Source of the DNA: Gemmataceae bacterium
Lineage (GTDB): Bacteria > Planctomycetota > Planctomycetia > Gemmatales > Gemmataceae
Length of the DNA: 36,731 nucleotides
Assembly: GCA_019748295.1 (NCBI GenBank)
Contig: JAIEPT010000382.1
Location: 1 to 36,731, forward strand
Reading direction: 5' to 3'
Both the position numbers and the translations under genes were made by a program. The notes under the pieces were generated by a model, which saw only the letters and a program-made list of their open reading frames with translations, made no database searches and was not told the DNA's origin. Shown in pieces: positions 23,966 through 32,022 of this stretch. Positions within the stretch are counted from its first letter, which is position 1. Each line of letters begins with the position of its first letter.

Positions 23966-24050
23966 CAAGCCCCACCGTAAGCGCTAGCGCACGGTGGGGA
24001 TCAGACCGCGGCCTGATCCCCTGGGTGCGCTGCGCTTACCCTGGGGCTTG
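23966..24050. repeat. Compound palindrome (REP-like)
   Basis: Outer arms CAAGCCCCA (from 23966) and TGGGGCTTG (24042-24050) enclose two hairpins: CCCCACCGT...ACGGTGGGG (23971-23999) and GGGGATCAG...CTGATCCCC (23996-24021). It lies between the BBP7 gene and the convergent GT2 gene and could also stop transcription. Confidence 0.6.
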
Positions 24051-24080
24051 GCGGAAAGCAATAATTGTAAGGAGCCAGAA

Positions 24081-24917
24081 TCAGTCGGCGGCCCAGAAGC
24101 GGAGGATGCACCAGATCGCCTGGAACGCGTCCTTCAGGCCGATCTTTTTGCCTTCCTGATACGTCCGCGGGTGATAGGAAACCGGAACTTCGAAGATGCG
24201 CCAGGTCAAATGCTTGCGGGCGACCTTGGCTGTGAACTCTGGTTCGAAGCCGAAGCGGTTCGACTTCAGGTCCATCGTCGCCAGCACTTCGCGGCGAAAC
24301 GCCTTGTAACACGTCTCCATGTCCGTAAGCGACAGGTTCGTGCAGAAGTTCGAAAGACGCGTCAGAAACTTGTTGGCAACGGATTGCCAAAAACCTTGAA
24401 CACGCCGCGCTTCATGCAGATACCGGGAACCGAAAACGACGTCGGCGTCGCCATCGAGGATCGGCTGAAGCAACCGCGGAAAGTCAGCCGGATCATACTC
24501 GAGATCGGCATCTTGCACGACGACGACATCGCCCGTTGCTCGGGCAAAGCCGGCACGAAGCGCGGCGCCTTTCCCCATGTTTTGCGGTTGGCGGATCACG
24601 TGGTGCCCGCGCAGTTCCATTTCGGCGAGGATGGCGGGAGTGCCGTCGGTGCTGGCGTCGTCCACGAAGATGATTTCCTTCGGGATCGGCTCCTCCTCGA
24701 CGCGCCGCACCACTTTGGCCAGCCAGCGTTCCTCGTTGTAGACGGGAATCACCACCGACAACTTGAAGTCGGCCGGGATGGGCCGAATGCCAAGTCGGCG
24801 GCAGGCGGTTTCGCCGAGAAGATTTTCGAGAATCCACGCACGATCGAACGCCGAGAGGGCAGGATCTTCGAGCGTGGAAACGCGGAGGGCGGCATCATTG
24901 GGCGATTGAAAATTCAT
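24081..24917 (-). CDS. GT2-family glycosyltransferase (dolichol-phosphate mannosyltransferase-like)
   Basis: 278 residues with a GT-A fold of family 2: [14 protein letters not shown] (nucleotide-binding start), [27 protein letters not shown], the DxD-like metal motif [16 protein letters not shown], and an acceptor region [29 protein letters not shown]. This subfamily transfers a sugar from a nucleotide donor, usually to a polyprenyl phosphate. No C-terminal membrane helices are present, so it is a soluble or peripheral enzyme. The N-terminal ~45 residues before LSVVIP are not part of the fold. Acceptor and sugar are unknown. The gene stands alone, convergent to the BBP7 gene. Confidence 0.85.
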   Translation of the reverse strand: MNFQSPNDAALRVSTLEDPALSAFDRAWILENLLGETACRRLGIRPIPADFKLSVVIPVYNEERWLAKVVRRVEEEPIPKEIIFVDDASTDGTPAILAEMELRGHHVIRQPQNMGKGAALRAGFARATGDVVVVQDADLEYDPADFPRLLQPILDGDADVVFGSRYLHEARRVQGFWQSVANKFLTRLSNFCTNLSLTDMETCYKAFRREVLATMDLKSNRFGFEPEFTAKVARKHLTWRIFEVPVSYHPRTYQEGKKIGLKDAFQAIWCILRFWAAD

Positions 24918-25425
24918 CCGTGGCGCATCCTTGCGAACTACGGCTGGTCAAGTCGCCTTTTCGTCAAAAACCAGAAGCGGGTCAACCTCAATCGTGCCGC
25001 TTCTCTGACCGGTTGTGTCGCTGCGCTCAACCACCGGACGTGGTTGAGTGCATTGGGAACCTAGGCAAAGACGGCGGAAGGTATCGACAACGCCGTGATC
25101 GAAACGGCTCGGAGCATGAAACTTCGCCGTCGGTGGGCGACGGCAAGCACGGGGATGTCCGATGGTAAGAGAGACTACGGAAAAGGAAAGCGGCTTTCCC
25201 CCGCCGATCCGTTTCCTCGCCCCAGCGAACCGGGAGCGTCGAGTATAATTCCAAAGCGGATCCCCCTCAGACGGCTATGCCCCGTGCGGCACGTCGTTCG
25301 CGGGTCCGCTTCCCGTTGACACCCATTGCCCCAATTTGGGATAACCCGTGTTCGCGGCGTTTCGGATTCGAACGTCGCGGCGTCGCCCGACGAATGGATT
25401 CGTCCCCCTAGCAAAGGTTTGCGTC
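24918..25425. other. Intergenic region, no gene seen
   Basis: About 500 bp between divergent GT2 and cytochrome genes. It has a small hairpin CTCAACCAC/GTGGTTGAG (25026-25048) and a -10-like TATAAT (25244-25249), 177 bp before the cytochrome start, without a recognisable -35. Short ORFs here have no coding character. Confidence 0.45.
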
Positions 25426-27165
25426 ATGGAGCAGGAGCGGAAGGCATCGCCCGCCCCCGAGTCGGTTACGCACTCGGCCCCTCGCCGAATCCGCCCCATC
25501 GCGGGCAAATTCGTGCTCATCGCCGCGCTCGCAGGCGCATTGTTGGGCGGATTGACCGTCGCCCACCGCTTCGCGTTCGCGGCCCCGGAACCCGAGGAAA
25601 TCCCGCCTATCCCGGCCATGTTCCAGGGATGGACGACGCCTGATTTCGTCTTGTTCGTCAGCGGGCAAACGCACGGCTATCTGCAGCCCTGCGGTTGCTC
25701 TCGTCCGCAAATGGGCGGGCTGGTTCGCCGTTACAACTTCATGGAATGGCTCAAACGCGAAAAGAAGTGGACTGTCGTCCCCGTCGATTTCGGCGAGATC
25801 ATCGCGGATAAGAGCGCCAACGAACGTCAGACGGCGATCAAGTTCGAGACGAACATGAAAGCGCTGGAAGTCATGGGTTACGCAGCCTATGGCCTGGGCG
25901 AAACCGAGGTCAAGTTCGGACTGCTGAACGCGCTCATCGCGACTTCCAACATCGACCTCAAGCGTCCCATTCCTTTGGCGCTGAACCTTGATCAGGCTTC
26001 CAAGAAAGGCGAGACGTACTTCGACCTCAATGTCCGCCAGTATGTCGTGGTCGATACGCCGAAGATCAAGGTCGGCATCACCAGCGTCGTCGGTCCGACG
26101 GTGGCGGCGTCGGATCCCGCCGTCAAATTCAACAACAACGGCCAGATTATCCCGCCCGGTCTGGCTGCGATGAAGAAGGACAAGGCGGAGTTTGTCGTCA
26201 TGATGTATCAGGGGAAAGACAAAGAAGCGGGACTCTGCGCGAAGTTTTGTGCGGACGTCGCCAAAAAGCAGCCTCCCGCCGCGGCCGCCGCGGTTCCGGT
26301 CCACCTCATGATCCATGCGGCTGAGGAAGAAGAGCCCCCTGGAGCGTTGACGCCGATCGGCTCGACCAGCCTGCTGACGATGGGGCACAAAGGCCGTTAC
26401 GTGGGCGTGGTCGGAGTGTGGAAGAACGCCATGGGCGGCTTCGATACGAAGTATCAACTCGTCCCCATGGGCGAAGAGTGGATCACGCCGAATGCGAAGA
26501 TTGCCGGCCATCCCGTCATGAAACTCATGGAGACCGAGTTCGCCGAACGCGTCGCCAAGCAGGGGCTCGCGAACCTATTTCCGCGCAACTCCCATATCAC
26601 GCAGCTTCAACTACAGGCGAAAGACGTCAACGCGAAGTACATCGGCTCAGCGGCTTGTGCCAATTGCCATCCATTCGCAGATCAGGTGTGGGCGAAGACT
26701 GGCCACGCGCATGCCTTCCAAACGCTGGTGGATGCCAAGAATCCTGGACACCGTGAGAAGGATGGCGAATGCATTGTCTGCCATACTGTTGGCTTCATGA
26801 ACCACACCGGCTATCTCGATAAGGCGAACACGCCAAAGATGAACGCGAAGCTCATCGACGTGGGTTGCGAATCCTGCCATGGACCCGGCAGCATGCATGC
26901 GAACGACCCCGACAACAAAGACTATTACAAGTTCATGAATGCGTTCGCCAAGCATCACAATCCAAACCTTCCAGAGAAATCCCGCATGCAACGGCTCGAC
27001 GACTTCTGCCAGAAGTGCCATGACATCGACAACGACGTGAACTGGGGCAAGGTGCCGTTCGAAAAGAAGTGGGCGAAGATCGCCCATCCGACGCCGAAGG
27101 CGGGGGCTCAGCCCGCCGTGCAAGGCAAGGACAAGGACGCTCCGCCGAAGATCGTCGAGAAGTAG
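25426..27165 (+). CDS. Cytochrome c554-like tetraheme protein with metallophosphatase-like N-domain
   Basis: 579 residues. A signal anchor (about 27-50, FVLIAALAGALLGGLTVAHRF) exports it. Residues about 70-320 resemble the UshA/SoxB-like calcineurin metallophosphatase fold (VLFVSGQTHGYLQPCGCSRP, QMGGLVRRYNF, VDFGEI), but the usual metal-binding DxH is replaced by QTHG, so the domain may be inactive. The C-terminal part has four heme c sites: CANCH (411), CIVCH (449), CESCH (481) and CQKCH (528), as in cytochrome c554-type electron carriers. Such fused proteins are known in planctomycetes, but their redox partner is unknown. AAAGG at 25413-25417 supports ATG 25426 over the upstream GTG 25348. 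Confidence 0.85.
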   Translation: MEQERKASPAPESVTHSAPRRIRPIAGKFVLIAALAGALLGGLTVAHRFAFAAPEPEEIPPIPAMFQGWTTPDFVLFVSGQTHGYLQPCGCSRPQMGGLVRRYNFMEWLKREKKWTVVPVDFGEIIADKSANERQTAIKFETNMKALEVMGYAAYGLGETEVKFGLLNALIATSNIDLKRPIPLALNLDQASKKGETYFDLNVRQYVVVDTPKIKVGITSVVGPTVAASDPAVKFNNNGQIIPPGLAAMKKDKAEFVVMMYQGKDKEAGLCAKFCADVAKKQPPAAAAAVPVHLMIHAAEEEEPPGALTPIGSTSLLTMGHKGRYVGVVGVWKNAMGGFDTKYQLVPMGEEWITPNAKIAGHPVMKLMETEFAERVAKQGLANLFPRNSHITQLQLQAKDVNAKYIGSAACANCHPFADQVWAKTGHAHAFQTLVDAKNPGHREKDGECIVCHTVGFMNHTGYLDKANTPKMNAKLIDVGCESCHGPGSMHANDPDNKDYYKFMNAFAKHHNPNLPEKSRMQRLDDFCQKCHDIDNDVNWGKVPFEKKWAKIAHPTPKAGAQPAVQGKDKDAPPKIVEK

Positions 27166-27176
27166 TAAGGCGGCGT

Positions 27177-27375
27177 GTTGCAGGAAACGCCCTCCGTGGC
27201 GTTCCGCCGATCTGGACGCCTCCGAGTTTCCCAAAAATTCCGCGGTTGCCTCTCGAGGGAACTTGTCTCGAATCTCCGTCTTCCGCTTGCGGCTTAGCGA
27301 GACCAGGGCTTTCTCCGAACGCTAAGCCGCAAGCGGAAGACGGAGATTCGAAACAAGTTCTAAGCCGCAAGCGGC
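27177..27375. repeat. Nested palindrome element, copy 2 (upstream of acpS)
   Basis: The left outer arm is present (GAAACGCCCTCCGTGGCGTT, from 27183), but the right outer arm is missing. The inner hairpin is longer than in other copies: 41-bp arms 27259-27299 and 27320-27360 (core CCGCTTGCGGCTTAGCG) with one mismatch, followed by another half arm TAAGCCGCAAGCGG (27361-27374). It ends about 20 bp before the acpS start. Confidence 0.8.
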
Positions 27376-27396
27376 GACCCATTGCATGAGGTTCGC

Positions 27397-27819
27397 ATGG
27401 AGATCGTCGGCATTGGGACCGACATCGTCGAATGCGTTCGCATCGGCAGGATGATCGAAGAGCATGGCGAGCAGTTTTTCAATCGCGTCTTCACGCCGCG
27501 CGAAGTCCGCTATTGCCAGTCGCGCAAGCATGCGACCGAACACTTCGCGGGACGCTGGGCGGCCAAGGAAGCGATCCTCAAATGCCTCGGCACCGGCTGG
27601 CGGAAGGGCATCTGCTGGACCGACATGGAAATCTACAACGAGCCCGACGGCGCTCCTCGTCTCTTCCTCTGCGGCGAAGCCGGCGCCCAGGCGGATCGCC
27701 TCAACATCACCGATATCCACATCACCATTTCCCATTGCCGCGAATACGCGACCGCTTACGCCCTCGCCGTCGCCGGCGCCTCGCCGCGTCGCCTGACTCG
27801 CGTCCGGCCTGAACATTGA
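27397..27819 (+). CDS. acpS: Holo-[acyl-carrier-protein] synthase
   Basis: 140 residues of AcpS type: IVGIGTDIVE (Mg-binding Asp8), FTPREVRYC, the Lys-Glu motif of RWAAKEAILK (catalytic Glu) and the C-terminal ISHCREYATAYALA. It transfers the 4'-phosphopantetheine arm of CoA to a Ser of apo-ACP for fatty-acid synthesis. GAGG at 27388-27391 and ATG 27397 set the start; an ATG at 27382 would only read repeat sequence. The preceding nested palindrome fills its leader. Confidence 0.92.
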   Translation: MEIVGIGTDIVECVRIGRMIEEHGEQFFNRVFTPREVRYCQSRKHATEHFAGRWAAKEAILKCLGTGWRKGICWTDMEIYNEPDGAPRLFLCGEAGAQADRLNITDIHITISHCREYATAYALAVAGASPRRLTRVRPEH

Positions 27820-27831
27820 GCGGCGCGACGA

Positions 27832-28422
27832 TCAGGGTGTCTTCACGACATGGACCCCCTTCTTCTTCAGAGCATCTTCCAGCTTGGCCCGATCCGTTTT
27901 CTCAGGCTGAATGAGGGCGACCACTTTGCCGTCGCGAAAACTCGCGAACGCCTGTTCGACGCCATCCAGCTTGTAGACGGCTTCATAGGCCGCCAGGGTG
28001 CACGCCTTGCAATCGAGTCCCTCGACGGGCACTTCGATCCGCGTCAGCTTTTCGGCCGGGATCGTTCGCAGCGGCTTGATGCCGAAAGTGCTGTTCGAGG
28101 CCGTTCGCACCATGTTGTCGAATCGTTCAATGACCTGATTCGGTTTGGCGCCCGGAAAGACCTGGGCGGCCACATACTCCACCGTGATCTCCGCGCTTTC
28201 GAAGTCGATGGCGACAAGCGTCACCTGGGGAATCTTCTCGAACGTCTCCTTCAGGTCCGCCTCGCGCTCCGCCATGAACAACCCCGTCACCTGATGCTTC
28301 TCCCGCACCGGTTCATCCTTCGCGCCCTTCTTCTCTTGAGCGACCGCGAATGGGAGTGGGATTAGAGACAGAATCATTACGTACAGAATCATGAAAACAA
28401 GCGCTTTAGTTCGCAGCATCAT
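27832..28422 (-). CDS. Secreted protein with HMA-like C-terminal domain
   Basis: 196 residues: a signal peptide (about 1-28, including MILYVMILS and ending FAVAQ), a mid domain (about 40-110) of unclear type, and a heavy-metal-associated-like C-domain with a CxxC metal site (VEGLDCKACTLAAYEAVYKL). A role in copper or mercury binding is inferred, not proven. The first ~19 residues, including the start ATG at 28422 and the signal-peptide core, are encoded by the terminal repeat element at 28367-28481. Without the element, the upstream ATG at 28489 would be in frame with LIPLPFAVAQ (see findings). Confidence 0.7.
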   Translation of the reverse strand: MMLRTKALVFMILYVMILSLIPLPFAVAQEKKGAKDEPVREKHQVTGLFMAEREADLKETFEKIPQVTLVAIDFESAEITVEYVAAQVFPGAKPNQVIERFDNMVRTASNSTFGIKPLRTIPAEKLTRIEVPVEGLDCKACTLAAYEAVYKLDGVEQAFASFRDGKVVALIQPEKTDRAKLEDALKKKGVHVVKTP

Positions 28423-28481
28423 CTTTCACCACCCTATTGATCGAAACTTTTTCCAATGATTCCGTACGTAATGATTCTGTC
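28367..28481. mobile_element. Mini element with 26-bp terminal inverted repeats
   Basis: Outer ends GACAGAATCATTACGTACAG... (28367-28392) and ...CGTAATGATTCTGTC (28456-28481) are inverted 26-bp copies with one change, enclosing 63 bp. The ends are the same as those of the 938-bp element at 31061-31998. It contains no complete gene of its own; it sits between the stop of the DUF1592 gene (28495) and the HMA-like gene and supplies that gene's start. No clear target duplication was seen. Confidence 0.75.
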
Positions 28482-28494
28482 AAGCACATCCGAA

Positions 28495-31128
28495 CTACCT
28501 AGTTGCGAAGAGGCGGCTTTGGATCACCTCGTGCATCAAGGTGCGGATGCCGCCGCCGGTCTTTTGCGCGCGGTCCACGATGGCCGTGATCTCTTCGCGG
28601 TCGCTGAAGGTCATGCCGCGGCCGGCCCCGTAGGTTGCGAATTGCCGGGCCAAATTCTTGAGCAGCAAGCCGCGGTCGTCGGCGATCAGTTTCTGAAATT
28701 CGCCGACGCCTGAGAAAGGCCGACCATCGGGCAAATTGCCGGTTGCATCCACCTTTGGCCCAAGTTTGAAGCTGATGCCGATGAACGGATCGATGCTGCC
28801 GCGCGGGGCGGGGTCGCCGGCTCCGATCGAGCGGTAGCGTTCGCGAAAACCGCCGATCACGTCGAACGACTCCAGCGCGAAACCGGGCGGGTCGATCTTC
28901 GCATGACACGCGGCACAGGCTTGATCGTTGCGATGCTTGTCAAGCTGCTCGCGAATCGTCTTCGCTCCGCGAACGTCCGGCTCGATGGCGGGAACGTTCG
29001 AAGGCGGCGGTTCCGGCGGCAGGCCCAGGATGCGTTCCATCACGAAAGCTCCACGGGTCACCGGCGATGTCGTGGTGCCGTTCGCCGTGATGCGCAGGAT
29101 CGACGCCTGCGTGAGGAATCCGCCTCGCGGCGAATCGGCCGGCAGCTTCACCTTGCGAATCTGCGTGCCGCTGACGCCGGGGATGCCGTAATGCACGGCG
29201 AGCTTTTCGTTGATCATGGCGAAGTCCGACTTCACCAAGTAGCCCGCGCCGAGGTTCTGGTCGAGCAGTTCGCGGAAGTAAGCCCGGGTCTCGGCGACGG
29301 TCGAATCCTGCAGATACTGGTTGAACTCGGGATAGAGCTTGCGATCCGGATCGTTGGCCCCAATCGAGCGTAGCTTGAGCCATTGACCCAGGAAGTCCTC
29401 GACGAACCGCTTCGACTTTTCATGGGCGAGCAGACGATCGGTCTCCTTGCGGAGGGTTTCCTTGTCGTGCAGCTTGCCATCGTCGGCCAATTTCGCGAGT
29501 TGCTCGTCCGGCATCGAACGCCAGAAGAAGTAGGACAGCCGGCTCGCGAGGCCATGGTCGTCGAGTTTGCCTGCGGGTTCGATGTGATAGAGGAAGTCGG
29601 GCGAGCAAAGGGCGGCGCGATACGTCCAACGCATGGCCGTCTCGAAGCAATCGCCCGCCTTGAGCCGTTCCTCGAACTTGCCGACATAAACCTTGCGGGT
29701 CTCCGCATCGACGGGCCGACGAAACGCGCGGGGCAGGAACTTGGCGAGCAAGCGATCCGCATCCTGAAGCGGGTCGTCGCTCTTGACCGACCAGATGCCT
29801 TTCTCAGGATCAGGGCGATTCCTGCCGGCGCCCATTTCCTGGCGAGCGGGCTTGCGCTTCGGCGCTTTCACCTTCGGGCTCGCCTCGGGATCGAACTCGA
29901 CGAGGGGCAGGTCGCCGAAGAGGGCCTGATGGCTTCGCGGCGGCCAAACGTCGTGGATGGGGCCTTCGACGTCGAAATAGTCGCATGCGATGGCGGGGCC
30001 TTCGAAACCCATCGCGTTGTCCTTGCCTCGCGTGTGAGCATGAGCGAGCGAGGCGGCATTGAAGCCGATGATCTCTCGGGGGTTGAGCCACGTCCTGAAC
30101 TCATGCACCGTCTCCAGCATCGATGGGGCATCGTAGTAGCTGAGCACGGTGCTCGGATGCCCGCCGCCGCGGCCATCGCCGGTGAGGGTGACGATCGACA
30201 ATCGGGCCGCCTCAGTGCCGCGGGCAGGCAGGACTTTTCCCTTATTCCACTGAAACGCCCAAAACGACGTCTTGATGCGGTATTGGCCGGGATAGATGGT
30301 CACGAACTCGATGAAGTAGGGGTGGAACGATTCGTCTTCCGTGCGGAAAAGGCCAACGCTGGCGCCATTGCGGAATGAGCCCATACGCTCGTGAGCGCCT
30401 TGATCGATGTGGTGATGCTTGGCCGCGGGCGGGAAGTCGGGATCGGGTTTCTTGTTCTTGAGCAGAACGCCGTCGCCATGCATCAGCACATGGGCGACGA
30501 AACCGGCCGAATTCGCGAGCGAGATGCGCTGGGTGACGACGCTCGGCGGCTTCGGTTGCGTGCAGATCGCCATATCGAGTGCCCGATCGGCCGCCTCGAT
30601 GTACTTGGCGAGATTGACGTGGGAGATATCGAGCGCATCGCTGTTGTTGTCGAAGCCATGGGCGGAGCCGTCGGCCGGCAGTTCGCCTTGGAGCGGGATG
30701 CCCGGAAGGTTGAGCAGATCGCGAACGGTATTTTCGTATTCGACCCGCGTGAGCCGACGGACGCCAGTCCGCACTTCCCCCGCTAGTTTCGCTTGTTCCG
30801 CCTTGCCAAGCATCCCGCCAATCGCTTTCGCCGCGGCGGCGATTTCATCCGCCTTGGGCCGTTTCCGATCCTTCGGCGGCATCTCGCCCGACTCGATGCG
30901 GTCATGGATTTTCAGCCACCGAGCAAAGTTGTCCGCATTGCCCAGATCCGCTTTGAGGGCGCTAAGGTCCAACCCGCCCTTCTTCACTTCCGCACTATGG
31001 CAGGCGATGCAATGCTGCTCGAAAAAGTCCTTCGGCTGGGCGCGACAGGAAGCCGGAAAAGACAGAATCATTACGTACAGAATCATTAGACAGAGCATGG
31101 CCCTGGCGGACTTGACAATTGCATTCAT
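28495..31128 (-). CDS. DUF1592-domain planctomycete cytochrome
   Basis: 877 residues with the planctomycete PSD-type order: signal peptide (core MILYVMILS, from the mobile element), a heme c motif CIACH (about 40-44), DUF1587-like TGVRRLTRVEYENTVRDLL, a central beta domain (about 170-370), DUF1592/1595-like DRLLAKFLPRAFRRPVDAE and SRLSYFFWRSMPDEQL, DUF1588-like (SILRITANGTTTSPVTRGAF, CAACHAKIDPPGFALESFD) and DUF1585 at the C-terminus. These exported proteins are very numerous in planctomycetes, usually paired with a DUF1552 protein as here; a redox or polysaccharide-related role has been proposed but is not established. ATG 31128 is chosen; it overlaps the stop of the GxxExxY gene (ATGA). Confidence 0.88.
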   Translation of the reverse strand: MNAIVKSARAMLCLMILYVMILSFPASCRAQPKDFFEQHCIACHSAEVKKGGLDLSALKADLGNADNFARWLKIHDRIESGEMPPKDRKRPKADEIAAAAKAIGGMLGKAEQAKLAGEVRTGVRRLTRVEYENTVRDLLNLPGIPLQGELPADGSAHGFDNNSDALDISHVNLAKYIEAADRALDMAICTQPKPPSVVTQRISLANSAGFVAHVLMHGDGVLLKNKKPDPDFPPAAKHHHIDQGAHERMGSFRNGASVGLFRTEDESFHPYFIEFVTIYPGQYRIKTSFWAFQWNKGKVLPARGTEAARLSIVTLTGDGRGGGHPSTVLSYYDAPSMLETVHEFRTWLNPREIIGFNAASLAHAHTRGKDNAMGFEGPAIACDYFDVEGPIHDVWPPRSHQALFGDLPLVEFDPEASPKVKAPKRKPARQEMGAGRNRPDPEKGIWSVKSDDPLQDADRLLAKFLPRAFRRPVDAETRKVYVGKFEERLKAGDCFETAMRWTYRAALCSPDFLYHIEPAGKLDDHGLASRLSYFFWRSMPDEQLAKLADDGKLHDKETLRKETDRLLAHEKSKRFVEDFLGQWLKLRSIGANDPDRKLYPEFNQYLQDSTVAETRAYFRELLDQNLGAGYLVKSDFAMINEKLAVHYGIPGVSGTQIRKVKLPADSPRGGFLTQASILRITANGTTTSPVTRGAFVMERILGLPPEPPPSNVPAIEPDVRGAKTIREQLDKHRNDQACAACHAKIDPPGFALESFDVIGGFRERYRSIGAGDPAPRGSIDPFIGISFKLGPKVDATGNLPDGRPFSGVGEFQKLIADDRGLLLKNLARQFATYGAGRGMTFSDREEITAIVDRAQKTGGGIRTLMHEVIQSRLFATR

Positions 31129-31998
31129 GGCGACTCGATCGTGCAAAGTTCGACTGTCTTGTGATTGAAATTGATCCACTGAATAGCTCGAAGCCGGGTA
31201 TGCCGAAGCAGACGCAACAGGTGTTCGCGGCATCTTGCGGTTCGGTGGACCATAGCCGTCACCGCAAACGCGACGTCAGGCGACAATACCCTCATCTCTT
31301 CTGTTCCAACTCGCTCGCCGGCGACTTCGATCGGGATGCTTCTTGCGACATCCGCTTCGCCGCCAAGTGCATGGGTCAAACATTCGCGATAAAGGGATGG
31401 ATGAAGGCAGGCTCCCCAGTCGGCAATCATCCGCTGAATCGTCTCTCGCAATTTTTCGCACTTTCCCGTTAACGGCCTCCATTGACTATCGGTAAGCACT
31501 GCTCGTTGCCGCTCGGAAGTCGACAAAGTGGTCGACACGTATCGCTTCTTGACGCTTTCGTTTCTGAAATTCGAAAGCGTTCCGTGGTGCAATCCGCACA
31601 GAAACAGGTAGTTCAGCACTTGGCCTTCATGCGCATTATTGAGCGACAGAGCGGCTTTCGTTTCGACGATCACCGCTCGATCCACCAACAAATCCGCAAA
31701 GTAGCTTTTCCGAAATCCGTCAAGGCGCACCTCCATTTCGAACTCAACCGCGACTTCGAAGCCGGAGTTTCTGCAACGTCGAGCAAGTTCCCCTTGATAA
31801 ATGCTTTCTTCGAAAAAACGGCCAAGCTGGTTGTGAATCTCGAATGCCAGCCCTGTCACCCTGCGATCCACACGATGGTAGTCGTCCTGCGAGCACAGTC
31901 GGACGGGCGATGCAGTTCGGACCGGCATAAAGACGTCGCGAAAAGAACAATGCTCTAATGATTCTGTACGTAATAATTCTGTACGTAATGATTCTGTC
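31061..31998. mobile_element. GxxExxY-carrying element with 15-bp-periodic terminal inverted repeats
   Basis: Left end GACAGAATCATTACGTACAG... (31061-31086) and right end (31958-31998) are inverted copies. The right end has an extra 15-bp unit (ATGATTCTGTACGTA, ATAATTCTGTACGTA, ATGATTCTGTC), the left has one fewer. Homology extends inward (CATTAGA...GCAT). The 938-bp element contains the GxxExxY gene and is inserted between the DUF1552 and DUF1592 genes. No transposase is encoded. The same ends are at 28367-28481. Confidence 0.75.
31125..31928 (-). CDS. GxxExxY-family PD-(D/E)XK nuclease-like protein
   Basis: 267 residues. Residues about 22-135 match the GxxExxY family: TGLAFEIHNQLGRFFEESIYQGELARRC (here the leading Gly is Phe, FxxExxY), EMEVRLDGFRKSYFADLLVD, then VETKAALSLNNAH. 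D and E-x-K spacing is that of PD-(D/E)XK nucleases. The C-terminal half (DWGACLHPSLYRECLTHAL, LRHTRLRAIQWINFNHKTVEL) is a further conserved domain I recall from the same planctomycete/verrucomicrobial variant. Biochemical function is unknown. The gene is bounded by the terminal repeats; its TGA overlaps the DUF1592 start (ATGA). Catalytic residues are kept, so it is likely intact. Confidence 0.82.
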   Translation of the reverse strand: MPVRTASPVRLCSQDDYHRVDRRVTGLAFEIHNQLGRFFEESIYQGELARRCRNSGFEVAVEFEMEVRLDGFRKSYFADLLVDRAVIVETKAALSLNNAHEGQVLNYLFLCGLHHGTLSNFRNESVKKRYVSTTLSTSERQRAVLTDSQWRPLTGKCEKLRETIQRMIADWGACLHPSLYRECLTHALGGEADVARSIPIEVAGERVGTEEMRVLSPDVAFAVTAMVHRTARCREHLLRLLRHTRLRAIQWINFNHKTVELCTIESP

Positions 31999-32022
31999 GC
32001 TGCATTTCTTCTTTGCCTCAGA

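Noticed and set aside
31958..31998. A CRISPR-like short repeat array
   Set aside because: Units are 15 bp, directly abutting, with no spacers and no cas genes nearby.
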